Notes: generated from the sequence alone by a model not told the origin. 64,000 nucleotides of DNA from Hondaea fermentalgiana (GCA_014084085.1 NPFB01000068.1:36499-100498), one strand, 5' to 3'; positions 30,512-40,415 are shown, counted from the stretch's first letter. Made by a program: numbers and translations.

Positions 30512-31141
30512 ATGGCAGAAGAGCGCGTGGTAGACTTTCAGAGGTCGATTTTGCAGAACAGAGTGCAAAGAAAACCCGTACGTCAGCAAGAAGAAGACAA
30601 ACATGCTGTGGCCAGACGCATGACGATTGGCGCGACGACCCGGGTAAAGCAAGACTGGCGATTAAGTTCACACCATGAGCAGCTCCTGCAACGATTTCGA
30701 CCTTCTCCGCAGGAAAAGCTCGACCCCCTATCGCAGATCTCCGATCAAAGGTTCCGCGAGACTCCAAAGACGGAATCCAAGACTCATTTCAATGCGCCCA
30801 CTCCCGAAGTTGCCCAAAAGCTTTACCAGGAACGACGTGCAGATTGCAAACGGGGTACGTCAGTCTCACTCTCTTCGCAACGCGTGCAGGTACACCTTGA
30901 CTCGCCATTTTACAAGGCGTATGCAGAGCCAGCATCATCGACATCGACATCAGCAGCAAGATCAAGCGGATTCTCGAGTCGAGTTGAGATGCTCCAAGCT
31001 CGCAAGGCTGCCGACCATCAGCGAGCGATCGAAACCTTTGGCTCTCCGTCGTCGATGGGATTTGCTGACTTTTCCTGTGGCCGCAAGTCGATGGATGCGG
31101 TGGTCCGAAACATTAACAGCATTGCCGACGACAGAAGATAG
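30512..31141 (+). CDS. Hypothetical protein, 209 residues
   Basis: An ATG-started frame codes a highly charged protein rich in Gln, Arg, Lys and Ser (10-120), with a Ser/Thr/Ala run near residue 146 and a C-terminal stretch ending RKSMDAVVRNINSIADDRR. There is no signal peptide, membrane segment or motif I recognise. Codon content is plausible and the frame ends just before a duplicated 29-base sequence. A second open frame overlaps at 30675-31148 and looks less protein-like. The gene could be a single exon or part of a larger model. Confidence 0.4.
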   Translation: MAEERVVDFQRSILQNRVQRKPVRQQEEDKHAVARRMTIGATTRVKQDWRLSSHHEQLLQRFRPSPQEKLDPLSQISDQRFRETPKTESKTHFNAPTPEVAQKLYQERRADCKRGTSVSLSSQRVQVHLDSPFYKAYAEPASSTSTSAARSSGFSSRVEMLQARKAADHQRAIETFGSPSSMGFADFSCGRKSMDAVVRNINSIADDRR

Positions 31142-31496
31142 AAGATAAGAAGACTTTTTCAATTTCGTCGTTTTGTGATCGATAAGAAGACTTTTGCAAT
31201 TTCGTCGTTCCGGTCACGAGGCTGACCAACAAAACCCTAGCGTTTTGCCACATCCCTGAGAAGGCCGTCTTGGTTTCTCAGCGAGATGAGAATGGATACA
31301 GACTTGGGGGCCCCTGTTGTTATTATGCAGAGTGTCAATCGTTATACATGCCAAAAAGTTTCCCGCTGTCGATGGTTCCTTGCATCTTGTCTTGCGCAGC
31401 CTGGTCTTCGCCATTGCCTTCGTGCATGCCGGCCTCTCGCTGGCTAATGTGTCTTCGGCCTCACCACGACATTGCTCAGCATGTCCCTTATTCGTG
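31142..31496. other. Short intergenic region before the WD40-like gene
   Basis: It contains the 29-bp duplication. The frame of the downstream gene is open from a TTG at 31317 and reads as hydrophobic, but has no ATG before 31497. If splicing or an upstream start exists, coding could extend into it. Confidence 0.45.
31144..31209. repeat. 29-bp direct duplication
   Basis: Two copies (31144-31172 and 31181-31209) differ at one base and share the core AGAAGACTTTTGCAATTTCG. They lie 8 bases apart, just after the stop of the gene at 30512. Confidence 0.9.
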
Positions 31497-33161
31497 ATGG
31501 TTGTCGGCGTCTCGGTGGGCTTGGCGGCCGCCAGCCGACTGGGAAGCACGCTGAGCGCGCCAAAGACGCGCGGCACGTGGCAGCCTGCATCTCTGCTTTC
31601 GTCTCCGCACCTGTGCGTGGTTGTCGACGCCGCCAACACGCTGCAGGCGGAGCGCGAAGAAGATGCCGCTACGCACCAGGTCCGAAGGGCTGAAGACCTG
31701 GGCGACTTGCGCCACAACGCAGGGGCCCTTCAAGGCGTACGGCTGCTAACAGGACCTCCCGGGGCGGGAGAGCCCGATGCACAGGCTTGGGCGCCAGACG
31801 GGACAGTATTTGTTGTGGCGTACGGCCAAACCGTGGTTGTTTTTGCCGGCGACCGCCACCATCCTGTTGCCGCGAGTACACTTGAGCACCAGTGGCCTGC
31901 GCAAGGGCGTAATCTTATTATGCGCCAACGAATACGAGATCTGGCTTGTAGCCGTGCTCTCTCCTCCAATTTGACATGGATTGCCGCTGCAGGGGACCAT
32001 GGCGTCAAAGTCTTCGACGTGCAACAAGCGCTGTCGCCAATTTACCTCGTGCAGTCATTCTCTGTTAGTGTTGTTGCTTTTTATCAAGATAAATTACTCG
32101 TGGGAACCACAGACGGGCACCTGGGCATCTGGAATTTGTCAGGCATGTCCGGGGCGGCCCATGGCGATTCCTCACCGGGTTATGACGCTCGGTGGCGGAA
32201 ACATGTGGACATATCTGGCCGATTTACAAGCGCCGAATTTTCAGAGGATGGGTCCTACTTTGCAGTGGCGAGTTGGCGCGACGGTATTTTCATCTTTGCC
32301 CGAGACAGCCCGGACTCGGATTCTTTCTCCTTGCAAAAGCACATTTTGAGCGCGGGACCGCACAAGACGCTTCAGCATGCAGCCCTGCTTTGTTTCGCCC
32401 CACACGCGGCAGATGCGGAAACAACGCAGACAGAGCCTAAAGCGACGATCCTTGCTTACACGACAGAAGAGAACAAGCGGGTAATATTCTATGATGTCCA
32501 ATCTCATCAAGAAATTGATATGTGGGACAATCTGGGCGATGTAGTCACGGGAATGGCGGGGTCATGTGGATCTTTGCTCGTGCATACTCTTCAAGGCGGA
32601 CTTCGGGCCCGAATGTGGCCAACCAAGTCTTGCATGGCCGATGCAGATCCGCCCTTGCCCCACGTGACTGAACTTCCGGAGGCTGTTGCTCACGATATCA
32701 ACGAGAATCGCGTCTTGCGACACATTCATTTAGAAGGGATACGCGTCATCCTCGTTGAAGGCTGTGCGCATGTGTGCTTTGTTGCCCAAAACAAATGGAA
32801 GGCGCTCATCACCCGCGCCAGTGCCGTTGGTATTCTGCCGGGACCCACGCTTGTATTTGCTGGTTCGGAGCGAAAAGCTCGTGGTCTTGAGGTAGACTTG
32901 GCAACGTGCGCGCTGCGTCCATTAGCGGGTCTAGAGATTTCAACACAGGTCTCGGGTTTGACTCAAGAAGTGCAGGGTCCCAAATCGCCGTCTAAAGTAC
33001 TTGCGGCAGCAGCAACATCTAGACAATTGGTTACTGAAATGACGCCATCAACGCCGAAAAGAATCGTCGCAACGAGCGCAACGACCGCGAATGTACTCAA
33101 TATAAGTCACGCGGTCCTCTTCAGAGTGTCTTTGCCAACAATGCAAGTGTTGCAGGACTGA
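31497..33161 (+). CDS. WD40-like beta-propeller protein
   Basis: The protein has 554 residues from the first ATG. Repeating beta-strand blocks with WD-like endings are visible: NLTWIAAAGDHGVKVFDVQQ, DKLLVGTTDGHLGIWNLSG, GSYFAVASWRDGIFIFARD, and AYTTEENKRVIFYDVQSHQEIDMWDNLG with GSLLVHTLQGGLRARMW. This matches a seven-bladed propeller with degenerate GH/WD dipeptides, as in scaffold proteins of trafficking or assembly complexes. No enzymatic motif is visible. The first residues (MVVGVSVGLAAASRLGS) are moderately hydrophobic and could be the remnant of a longer N-terminus, since the frame is open upstream. The specific family is not recognised. It converges on eIF3h. Confidence 0.65.
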   Translation: MVVGVSVGLAAASRLGSTLSAPKTRGTWQPASLLSSPHLCVVVDAANTLQAEREEDAATHQVRRAEDLGDLRHNAGALQGVRLLTGPPGAGEPDAQAWAPDGTVFVVAYGQTVVVFAGDRHHPVAASTLEHQWPAQGRNLIMRQRIRDLACSRALSSNLTWIAAAGDHGVKVFDVQQALSPIYLVQSFSVSVVAFYQDKLLVGTTDGHLGIWNLSGMSGAAHGDSSPGYDARWRKHVDISGRFTSAEFSEDGSYFAVASWRDGIFIFARDSPDSDSFSLQKHILSAGPHKTLQHAALLCFAPHAADAETTQTEPKATILAYTTEENKRVIFYDVQSHQEIDMWDNLGDVVTGMAGSCGSLLVHTLQGGLRARMWPTKSCMADADPPLPHVTELPEAVAHDINENRVLRHIHLEGIRVILVEGCAHVCFVAQNKWKALITRASAVGILPGPTLVFAGSERKARGLEVDLATCALRPLAGLEISTQVSGLTQEVQGPKSPSKVLAAAATSRQLVTEMTPSTPKRIVATSATTANVLNISHAVLFRVSLPTMQVLQD

Positions 33162-33713
33162 CGGAAGATATCATTGTCCCGGCCTCTCATTTTGGCAGAG
33201 ACTCGTGCCGAAAGAAAAGGGCAAAGGGCGAAGCAAGAGGTTCCCATGTCTGCATGAATACAACATACATGTATGTATCGGTCAAGATGCGAACAACAAG
33301 GTCACCGAGGAGCTAACATCCTCACAATCAAAGTAGTAAACAAACAACAACAAAAAAGGAGGTGGTGTCTTATTGATAAGTCCACTTGGGTCTTTACGCT
33401 GCTTTTCCATAGTTCACACAGGCAAAGAAAGCCCAAGAAGAGAGTGAAAGAGTGAAAAGTTAGAGATGATGAGCACCGCAATGAAAGTGATCAGGCCAAC
33501 ACCATGCTCTGGGCAAGAGTCACGACCCATCGCGGCGAAGTTGACTCTGTCGCAGAAATGATTGCCATCCCAGGCTTGATTCGACCTGCTCCTGGGCGGT
33601 GTGACCCTTTTGTTTGCTCGGCACTCGAGTCATCCTTTCGTCCTTTCGTCCGTCTCTCCTTCCATCCATCCGCCGATTCATTCGATCGCTCATTCGTTCG
33701 TTCGTTCGTTTGC
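33162..33713. other. Convergent intergenic region
   Basis: It holds the 3' sides of the WD40-like gene and eIF3h. Near the eIF3h stop there is a mixed tetramer repeat (TTCG, ATCC, TTCGTTCG units) at about 33640-33712, which would lie in the eIF3h 3'UTR. No gene is supported. Confidence 0.55.
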
Positions 33714-35024
33714 TCACTGAGCCTGCGCGGCAGCCGCTTCGTGACCCTGCTGAACAGCGTTAGACAGATACAGTTTGGAAAAGCCGGAGCCGGAAAACTT
33801 GTTGACCTGCTCGCAATAGATACCGATCTGCTTGAGAATGAGCAGAGACTCGAGGTTGGACTTGGAGTTCTGCGGCTTGAAGATGTTGTTGTTGGGGTCG
33901 CCGTTTTCTGGAAGAAGGGGCTCGCCGCGCTCCTCTCTTGCCTTGTTCTCCGCGCGGCGCTCCTGGATCCATTTGATCTGCTCCGCCTCGATGGCGGCGG
34001 TGCGCTTCTGCTCGCGATTCCGGTCCATCTGCTGACCGTTGAGCTCGTTGACCTCCTCGAGCATGAACTCGAGGTTGGTCTCGAGGTAAGAGTTGGTGCT
34101 GAGGTTGAGGCGATCAAAGTCGACGTCGAGGCGGTCGCCGTTGCGCTCCTTGAGGTCCTCGATGAGCACGGTGAAGAGATGGGCGTTGGTGATTTCGATG
34201 GGGATCTCTTCGAGAATTTCCTCGGCACTGAGGTCCATGTCCTGGGCACTGGCGGCCATTACGGCAGAGCCGTCGTTCTTGAGGCCGCCCACAGCAGCCA
34301 CCACGGCTGGTGAGAGCTTGACGATGCCCTTGTTGCCGCCACTGCTCTGCTTCTTGCGGTCGCGCATGAGTTGCACAAAGGCATCCGAAAGGCGGTACGC
34401 CTTGAAGTAGAGGTTGCCGCGCTTGGTCTGGTGCGGGTCGTAGACAAGGAAGATGGAGCGCTGCACAACGGCGGCATCGAGCTTGTCCTGCTCGGCAAAC
34501 ATTTCGCGAATGACCTGAGCGTTGCAAAAGGAGCTAAGGGACACGGAGCGGTACCATCCCACGGGGTTGCAGTCGATGTTGATGTCCTTGAGCAGCTTGA
34601 GCACGTCGCCCTTGTAAGCGTCGATCTCTGCGGCATCCTCCTTGGCGGCGGCGGCCTTGAGGGCCTCCTCCTCCTCGCGAGACATGCGGTTGCGGCCGCC
34701 GGTGGGGGGCTGCACGCTGGGGCCGGTGGCGCCGCCCGGCGAGGGGAAGCTGTTGGTCACCTCGAGCTTGCTATCCACGTCCATGCCGAGCAGCGTGCCC
34801 TTGCACAGGTTCGGCCAGGCCTCCTCGCAGTGCTTGATGATCTTGAGCAGCACCATGCCGTCCACCTTGACCTTCTCCAGCTTGGCGGGCGGCTTCATGC
34901 CCGCGGCCGACACGCTCGCCGCGCCCTTGCCCTGCAGCTTCTCCGCCAGCGTCAGCCCGCCGCCGCCGGCCGCCTTCTCGCCGCCCGCGTCGGCGGCCGG
35001 CGCGCCCCATCGCGGCGCCGACAT
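33714..35024 (-). CDS. EIF3H: Translation initiation factor eIF3 subunit H
   Basis: The 436-residue protein is the MPN-domain subunit h of the eIF3 complex, which loads mRNA on the 40S ribosome. The MPN domain (about 50-260) opens with KVKVDGMVLLKIIKHCEEAWPNLCKGTLLGMDVDSKLEVTNSFP and continues with INIDCNPVGWYRSVSLSSF and SIFLVYDPHQTKRGNLYFKAYRLSD, all hallmark eIF3h blocks. The JAMM metal-binding HxH is absent (DCNPVGW), as expected for this non-catalytic subunit. An Ala/Lys/Glu insertion (100-140) makes it longer than the human protein (about 350). The C-terminal part (RRAENKAREERGEPLLPE, SLLILKQIGIYCEQVNKF) also matches the family. The start is the only ATG; the frame stays open upstream through a CAG repeat. 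Confidence 0.92.
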   Translation of the reverse strand: MSAPRWGAPAADAGGEKAAGGGGLTLAEKLQGKGAASVSAAGMKPPAKLEKVKVDGMVLLKIIKHCEEAWPNLCKGTLLGMDVDSKLEVTNSFPSPGGATGPSVQPPTGGRNRMSREEEEALKAAAAKEDAAEIDAYKGDVLKLLKDINIDCNPVGWYRSVSLSSFCNAQVIREMFAEQDKLDAAVVQRSIFLVYDPHQTKRGNLYFKAYRLSDAFVQLMRDRKKQSSGGNKGIVKLSPAVVAAVGGLKNDGSAVMAASAQDMDLSAEEILEEIPIEITNAHLFTVLIEDLKERNGDRLDVDFDRLNLSTNSYLETNLEFMLEEVNELNGQQMDRNREQKRTAAIEAEQIKWIQERRAENKAREERGEPLLPENGDPNNNIFKPQNSKSNLESLLILKQIGIYCEQVNKFSGSGFSKLYLSNAVQQGHEAAAAQAQ

Positions 35025-35118
35025 CGTCTCCGATCCAATCTCCCCCGCCGCTCGCTCCTGATCCGCTGCAGCGGCCCGCGCGAACACGCCTCCGCTGGCG
35101 CCGCCCCCGCTCCTGCCG

Positions 35119-35120
<2 letters not shown>

Positions 35121-35153
<33 letters not shown>
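35121..35153 (-). repeat. (CAG)11 in the presumed eIF3h 5'UTR
   Basis: Eleven CTG triplets on the plus strand read as CAG in the eIF3h direction, 97 bases upstream of the start codon and in frame with it, but without any upstream ATG. Confidence 0.85.
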
Positions 35154-35154
<1 letters not shown>

Positions 35155-35366
35155 GCGGGCTCGGCTCGGTCTGCGCGAGGTTGGTTGGGCTTCTCCTCCT
35201 CGCCTTCTGCCGCCGCGCTTGCTGGCCAAGCTTTCCTTCTCCTGCACGCCGCGGAAACAAAGGCGGCCAAGCAGAGACCGCCGCGCCGAGCCCAGCGGAC
35301 GAAGGGGGCGCGGCCGGCCAGCGGCGAAGGCGAGGACGAGGGGCGAGGGCAAGCGAAGAAAGCCGC

Positions 35367-35408
35367 GCGCAAGTCGGGGAAAGCCGCGCGCAAGTCGCGC
35401 AAAGTCGG
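35367..35408. promoter_or_regulatory. Phased ACTTGCGC promoter cluster upstream of eIF3h
   Basis: Two full copies of GCGCAAGTCG have AAGT at 35371 and 35392, a step of 21 bp. Together with flanking CCGC they form a longer duplication (AGCCGCGCGCAAGTCG). A degenerate third copy, GCGCAAAGTCGG, follows. It lies about 350 bases upstream of the start codon. Confidence 0.6.
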
Positions 35409-36134
35409 AGCCCCGCTGAAGCGACGGGCGCCCGGGCCCGGCCGGCGCCTGCCAGCCGCTCATTCCCGCCGCAAACCTAACCCGGCACGGCGCGAAACCA
35501 CGGGGGTTACGGCGTAACGGAGGGGAACGGGGGGAGGAGGCGGTGGTTAGGCCGGTCAGGTTTGGCGACGAGGAGGAGGGGGCGGGCGGGTTGGTTGGTT
35601 GGTTTGGACTGCACTTTTGACGGTTGACGACGGTCTGTCTCGGGCTGTGTCCAGCGAGTCTATTATGAGGTTGGATCTGAGACGAAGAGGAGAGACACCG
35701 TGGGCACGAGCTGACTTGGAGTCAGCAGATGGTGGAGTCTGTGTGTGACCTATCACCATTTTGGGCCTCAGAAATGAAGATGACGATTTCCATGGATGGA
35801 GACGAATGTAATTTGGAGCGAACAACGACCGAACAATGACCGTCCGACCGACCGACCGACCATGCTCTCTCCTGATCGATCGATCATCCATCACCCTCGA
35901 CCTTCATTATAGGTTGTGATGCCAAAGCAGATCGCATTCGATCTTCATGACCGTGAATAGACCAGGCAGTCACACCAAAGGAGAAAAGCAAGGAAAGAAA
36001 GGAAAGAAAAGGAAGGAAAAGAAACGCAAAAGATGAAGAAAGGATCTTTTTCGAGTTTGCACGCATCACATTCGGCTTATGATGGATAGATGGATAGATG
36101 GATGGTGATCGAGGAAATGAAGAGTGCCGCGGTC

Positions 36135-38243
36135 TCAAGACTGAATCGGCTTGGGCTTAGGCGAGGCCGTGGGAACCTCGTCCTCGAGGTAAGCATACTC
36201 AAAGGTAAAGTTGGGCTTGATGCGCTGGCCCCAATTGGTCTCAAAGTCAAAGTAGACGTAGGTCCCAACCTCGTATTCGTCCGTCGTTGTCCTTGGCTCC
36301 TCGTGGCGCTGAAACCAGGTGTGGTACTTTTTGTGATAACGCCACGACTGACGCTTGAGCTCGCGGGCGGCGAGATACTGCTGATGCGTGTTCTGCTGAT
36401 GGAAGAAGATAAAAAACAGCGTGTCCGGGTCAAGCTTTTCCATAAATGCCGCATTCGCAAAGCTTGCAGGCGGATTGGCCGGGAAGTTCGCCGGCGTGGA
36501 GAACGGATTCCGGGGTGTGTATGTCTTTGTCCTCTCCGATTCTGAGGGTCCAGGAATATGCAATAAACTCGAATCGAGCATTGCAAGCTTTTGTCGCAGG
36601 TCAAGGCCTGGCAAAGTAATCTGCCGGGTTGGCCGCGAGTGCACCAGAGGAGGGGCATCTGCAGGAGTTCCAGCAGGAAACTGGGCCGGCGAACCCTCCT
36701 GTGCCCCCTGCAACGACTGCTGTGGCTGTGATTGAGACTGTGATGGCAACGGCTGCTTACCTGGTGGGACCGAAGAAGGTTGTGCAGATGGGGAACCGTC
36801 GGTGCTGCCACTCGAAGCGGCTCCAGTGACAGGTGGGTGGTGCTGCTGCTGCTGCTGCTGCTGCTGCTGCGCTGGGGGGAGCTGCGAGACGGACTGGCCA
36901 TTGGCGGAACTAGTATTGCTCGAGGCGCTGGTAGCGTGCTGCAAGGTCGAAGCTGGACCCGCTCCCGGTGAAGGCTGTGCTGGTGGCAAGGTTGGCGGAT
37001 GCTGACCCTGATGTGATGATGCCGAAGTCGCAGATGCCGATGATGGTGCCCCACTTGCAGATGAGGATGGTGCTTGGGGAAGTCCCTGCGGAACGGAACC
37101 TGCGGCTCTGAGCTCGTTCGAGCCGTTGCCGGAAGCCGCCGTCTCGCCCGGGGACGGCGTCCCGCGCTGAGCGCCCGTTGCGTCAACACGTTGCGCATCG
37201 GTAGTTTGTTGGGCCTCCCTAGCCTCAGCCTCCTTTCGCCGCGCTTCCTCGTCGCGCTGGCGCGCGAGCTCGAGCTTTTCCTTTTCTTTGCGTGCCTTTT
37301 GCGCTTGTTGCTGCTGCTCGAGAATAGCGGCCCGCTGCTGCTGTTGTGCGAGCAAAACATCGGTTTCCGCAGCCTCCTTGTCGTCCTTCTTCTTCTTGCT
37401 CTTGTCTTTTTTCTTCTTTTTCTTTGACTCGCCGCTGTCGTCGTCCTTTTTACTCTTCTTCTCCTTGCCGGACGAAGCTGGCTGTGCAGCGGCGGACGAA
37501 GTAGCAGCTGCTGCGGCAGCAGCGGCTGTGACGAGTCCGTGTGAAGCCATGCGCTCCTCGAGGTCGACTTGTTCGTAGAGGGTGTCGTCATTGTAGAAAT
37601 CTGGCTCCGTATTGCTTTCAATGTAAAACGAGATGTCTTCCTTGAGATCCTCAACCTCGTCGGTGTTGATCACTCCGTTATCCACAGCGCGAATGAGCAT
37701 TTCCAATTGGCCCATATGCCATTTGTGCGTGGCGATCCGTTCCTCGAGGTCCTTGATCTTATCGGCGTTCTTTGACTTCTTCTTGGCCGTGGTTGAGAGG
37801 GACTCCACGTCAGCCTCCACGGCCTCAAGCTGGGTCTGGATTTCCTCGATCCGGTCCGAGATCCAGTTTTTGCAGTCCTCTTGTGCTTGTTCCTCAGCGC
37901 TCAGCTTGCCGGTCTTACTCAGGCCTTCTCGGCTATACGCCTTGGTCTTCATCTCGCGCTCCAACTCCTTGAACTTTTCCATTCTTTCTTCAACGGATCG
38001 TCGTGCTTCGAGTAATGGGTCTTTATTTCGGATTTCTGCGTTCGTGGCCCACGTCTTGACCTGCTCGCGCAACCGCTGCAGTTTCTTGATTTCTTTTTTC
38101 AGATCCTGCTCATATTTCTCCTTTTGATTTTGCTGCGAGGCGGTGTGAACCTTGTCCCAAATATCATCAAAGAGCTCGTTGCCCTCCACAATCTTTTTCA
38201 AGACGCGGTCCACCTCTGCGAGGAGTTTCCTGTTGCTACTCAT
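36135..38243 (-). CDS. CNOT3: CCR4-NOT complex subunit 3 (CNOT3/Not3/Not5)
   Basis: The 702-residue protein is a subunit of the CCR4-NOT deadenylase complex that controls mRNA decay. Residues 1-235 are the classic Not3 N-terminal coiled coil (LLAEVDRVLKKIVEGNELFDDIWDKVH, then KLQRLREQVKTWA, DPLLEARRSVEERMEKFKELEREMKTKAYSREGL, HKWHMGQLEMLIRAVDNG). The middle (about 240-590) is low complexity: a Lys/Asp patch, Gln/Ala-rich helix, Ser/Pro/Ala stretch and a ten-Gln tract. The C-terminal NOT box (about 600-700) contains LDPDTLFFIFFHQQNTHQQYLAARELKRQSWRYHKKYHTWFQRHEEP and GTYVYFDFETNWGQRIKPNFTFEYAYLED, which fixes the identity. It starts at its own ATG, is one exon, and reads in the same direction as eIF3h. 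Confidence 0.95.
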   Translation of the reverse strand: MSSNRKLLAEVDRVLKKIVEGNELFDDIWDKVHTASQQNQKEKYEQDLKKEIKKLQRLREQVKTWATNAEIRNKDPLLEARRSVEERMEKFKELEREMKTKAYSREGLSKTGKLSAEEQAQEDCKNWISDRIEEIQTQLEAVEADVESLSTTAKKKSKNADKIKDLEERIATHKWHMGQLEMLIRAVDNGVINTDEVEDLKEDISFYIESNTEPDFYNDDTLYEQVDLEERMASHGLVTAAAAAAAATSSAAAQPASSGKEKKSKKDDDSGESKKKKKKDKSKKKKDDKEAAETDVLLAQQQQRAAILEQQQQAQKARKEKEKLELARQRDEEARRKEAEAREAQQTTDAQRVDATGAQRGTPSPGETAASGNGSNELRAAGSVPQGLPQAPSSSASGAPSSASATSASSHQGQHPPTLPPAQPSPGAGPASTLQHATSASSNTSSANGQSVSQLPPAQQQQQQQQQHHPPVTGAASSGSTDGSPSAQPSSVPPGKQPLPSQSQSQPQQSLQGAQEGSPAQFPAGTPADAPPLVHSRPTRQITLPGLDLRQKLAMLDSSLLHIPGPSESERTKTYTPRNPFSTPANFPANPPASFANAAFMEKLDPDTLFFIFFHQQNTHQQYLAARELKRQSWRYHKKYHTWFQRHEEPRTTTDEYEVGTYVYFDFETNWGQRIKPNFTFEYAYLEDEVPTASPKPKPIQS
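36841..36870 (-). repeat. Polyglutamine-coding (CAG)10 in CNOT3
   Basis: Ten pure triplets coding for Gln in the linker between the coiled coil and the NOT box. Confidence 0.9.
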
Positions 38244-40000
38244 CTTTTCCGGTCCCTTTTTTTACGCAAGATTATATCGCGCAAATGTACCTTCGCTCTG
38301 GGCTCTCGATCCAAGAAGAAGAAGATCGAGGCAAGAGCAAAGACAAGTGGAAAAGAAGGGTTGACGGGACTCTCGTGCGCGTGCGTCTTGTGCTCGCCGC
38401 CTTCTCGCTGTCCGTCCTCGCGTACGCGTGGCCTCTCCGCGCGGTCAACCAAGAGCAGTGCTCGCAGCTCTCGCCCACGTGCGAACGTTTACTCTCCTCT
38501 GCGACGCGCGTTCCCTTTCGACGCCCCGAGGGCTCTGCGCGCGGCGCGTTGGAGCCTGCGCGAGGCCCGAGCTCTGCCGCCCGTTCGCGCGCGCGCGCGT
38601 CCGGCCGAGGCTTGCACCGCGCTGCCTTGCCTTCCTGTGTTGCGTTGCGTCGGAGAGCGCCGAGCGCGCCTTCCTGCCTGCTTCTGCCTGCCTGCCGGCC
38701 GGCCCCTCCGCCGAGCTCCTGGGGCGCCTGTCGGTGCAGCCCGCGCGCCGCCGCCGCCGCCGCCGCCGCCTCGCCTGCGCGCGCGCACAGCCCTCCGCTG
38801 CGCGAGCGTCGCTTCTTGCGACTTTGCCGCTGTTTTCGACGTCGTTGATCGCGTTCATCTTGGTGCTTCTGTGACCCCCGTTCCAAAAAGATGGAACAGA
38901 AGTCCGCTGTAAAGTATTGCTGCCACGTCCCTGTGTTCTGTCCAGGGGGGCTTCTTGCGAGGTTTGCTGTAATTTATTGAGCTTATTGAGAGGAACGAGC
39001 GAACGGGTTGAGATTGGACGATGTGCGCGTCCCCGTGTCGGAGGCAGCCGCACTTCGCAAGGCAAGCATAACGAGGCAGAGAATTCAAGGATTTGGTCGT
39101 CGCAGTGTCATTGGGAAAAGACATTTGTATCTGAGAGCAGAAAGACTTGCGCGTATGGCGGAAAAGATTTTCACATAACATAGGGCTAAACTATGAGAGT
39201 GGCAACTTGATAAAGAAGCAAGCGCTACTACCTTTGTGGTTCATCTATTATCCAGAATTCAAAAAATTGAAACGTCTTGCAAGCACCTGGCTGCACTCTT
39301 TTTTGTCTTTGCGAGAATGAGACTCGATAAAACCCCCTCTTTTTTTTTACACATGTGAAGGTAATTTGTGATCAATGACGGGGAAAAGCGCGATCTTAGT
39401 CTGGTTCCGCGCGTCATGATGATCCGTATTTAGAAAGAGTAGCCGTCGTGTTCCACCCAGCAATTTCTTCATCCTTTCGAACGCTTTCTTTTGCTCTACT
39501 GTGGAGAAAAAAAAAAGAAGCAGAAACGTAGGCGCCACCGATAGAAAAGAAGAACACCTCTTTCGCACGCACGATGGCATGCGTCTGCGAACTCTACATT
39601 TCCTTCACGTTTTCCCACTCCAAAACGTCGACCCTCGGCGTTCTCCCAGTGCCGGGCTTGCAGTCAATGCGTTACTCCTTCATCTGTCGGTGAGCGGTGT
39701 ACAATCGCTCCAGCACTCGTACGAGTCTGCGACGCCGAGCTACAAGAAACTGTAGCCAGCATCGTCCGTCCACCCTTCATCCTCCGCCCTCTTTCCTCGT
39801 CTGCCTTCTTCCCGCCGTCGACGCGAGCTTGGCCGTCTCCATCGATCATCTTCCAGAGCACGAGCCTCGCCGTCCAGACGAAGACTTCGAAGACTTCGAC
39901 CTCGAAGCCAAAGACCAAGACGGCCAAGACGAGGTGGTGCAGCAGCAACGAGTGCTCATTCACATGTCCTTCACCGGATCGACGCAGAGACGGGCCTCGC

Positions 40001-40071
40001 GGCAAGTGCGCCTTCCGCGCGGCGCAAGTCGGTTATAGCGCCATACCCCACTTGCGCGGGCGCCCCCAAGT
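40001..40071. promoter_or_regulatory. Phased ACTTGCGC promoter cluster upstream of 14-3-3
   Basis: AAGT cores lie at 40004 (GGCAAGTGCG), 40026 (GCGCAAGTCGG) and 40068 (CCCAAGTGAG). One inverted ACTT lies at 40050 (CCACTTGCGCGGG). Steps are 22, 24 and 18 bp. It lies about 350 bases before the start codon, not counting the unknown gap length. Confidence 0.55.
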
Positions 40072-40202
40072 GAGGCTTTGGCCGCGCCAGCCGCGCCTCG
40101 CGACGCGCGCCAGGCAGTCCGCGAGCGAGGCCGCGCTGCCGCTGCTCCGCTCCGCGCCGCGCGAGGCGCGCGAGGCGCGCGAGGCGCCGAGGCGCGGCCG
40201 GC

Positions 40203-40302
40203 NNNNNNNNNNNNNNNNNNNNNNNNNNNNNNNNNNNNNNNNNNNNNNNNNNNNNNNNNNNNNNNNNNNNNNNNNNNNNNNNNNNNNNNNNNNNNNNNNN
40301 NN
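40203..40302. other. Assembly gap of 100 N
   Basis: A placeholder gap of unknown true size between the motif cluster and the 14-3-3 start codon, flanked by very GC-rich repeats. Confidence 0.98.
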
Positions 40303-40415
40303 CTCCGCGCGCGCGCTCGGGCCCGTCCCTGCTGGGCCGCTCGCTGTCCGCGGCCGCTCCCGCGCAGGCGCGTCTCGTGCGCTCGAGGCTTTGCAGCGGA
40401 GAACTCGCGCCAGAC

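Larger units (their letters stand above)
35025..36134. other. eIF3h leader/promoter and CNOT3 3' region
   Basis: Proximal to eIF3h are a (CAG)11 tract on the minus strand and a phased ACTTGCGC cluster. Further out come (CCGA)n at 35843-35862, (GATC)n at 35874-35886, and (GATA)/(GATG) units at 36079-36103 near the CNOT3 stop. No gene is supported. Confidence 0.55.
38244..40415. other. Divergent spacer between CNOT3 and 14-3-3
   Basis: It has three parts. A GC-rich CNOT3 promoter side (38244-38870) includes a (CGC)n run near 38745-38770. An AT-richer middle (38900-39960) has several short frames but none protein-like. A GC-rich 14-3-3 promoter side carries a phased motif cluster and a 100-N gap. 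Just before the gap, GCGCGAGG-type units repeat (about 40155-40200). Confidence 0.5.

Noticed and set aside
33714..35024. eIF3h as an active JAMM deubiquitinase
   Set aside because: The metal-binding HxH is replaced by DCNPVGW, as in other non-catalytic eIF3h proteins.
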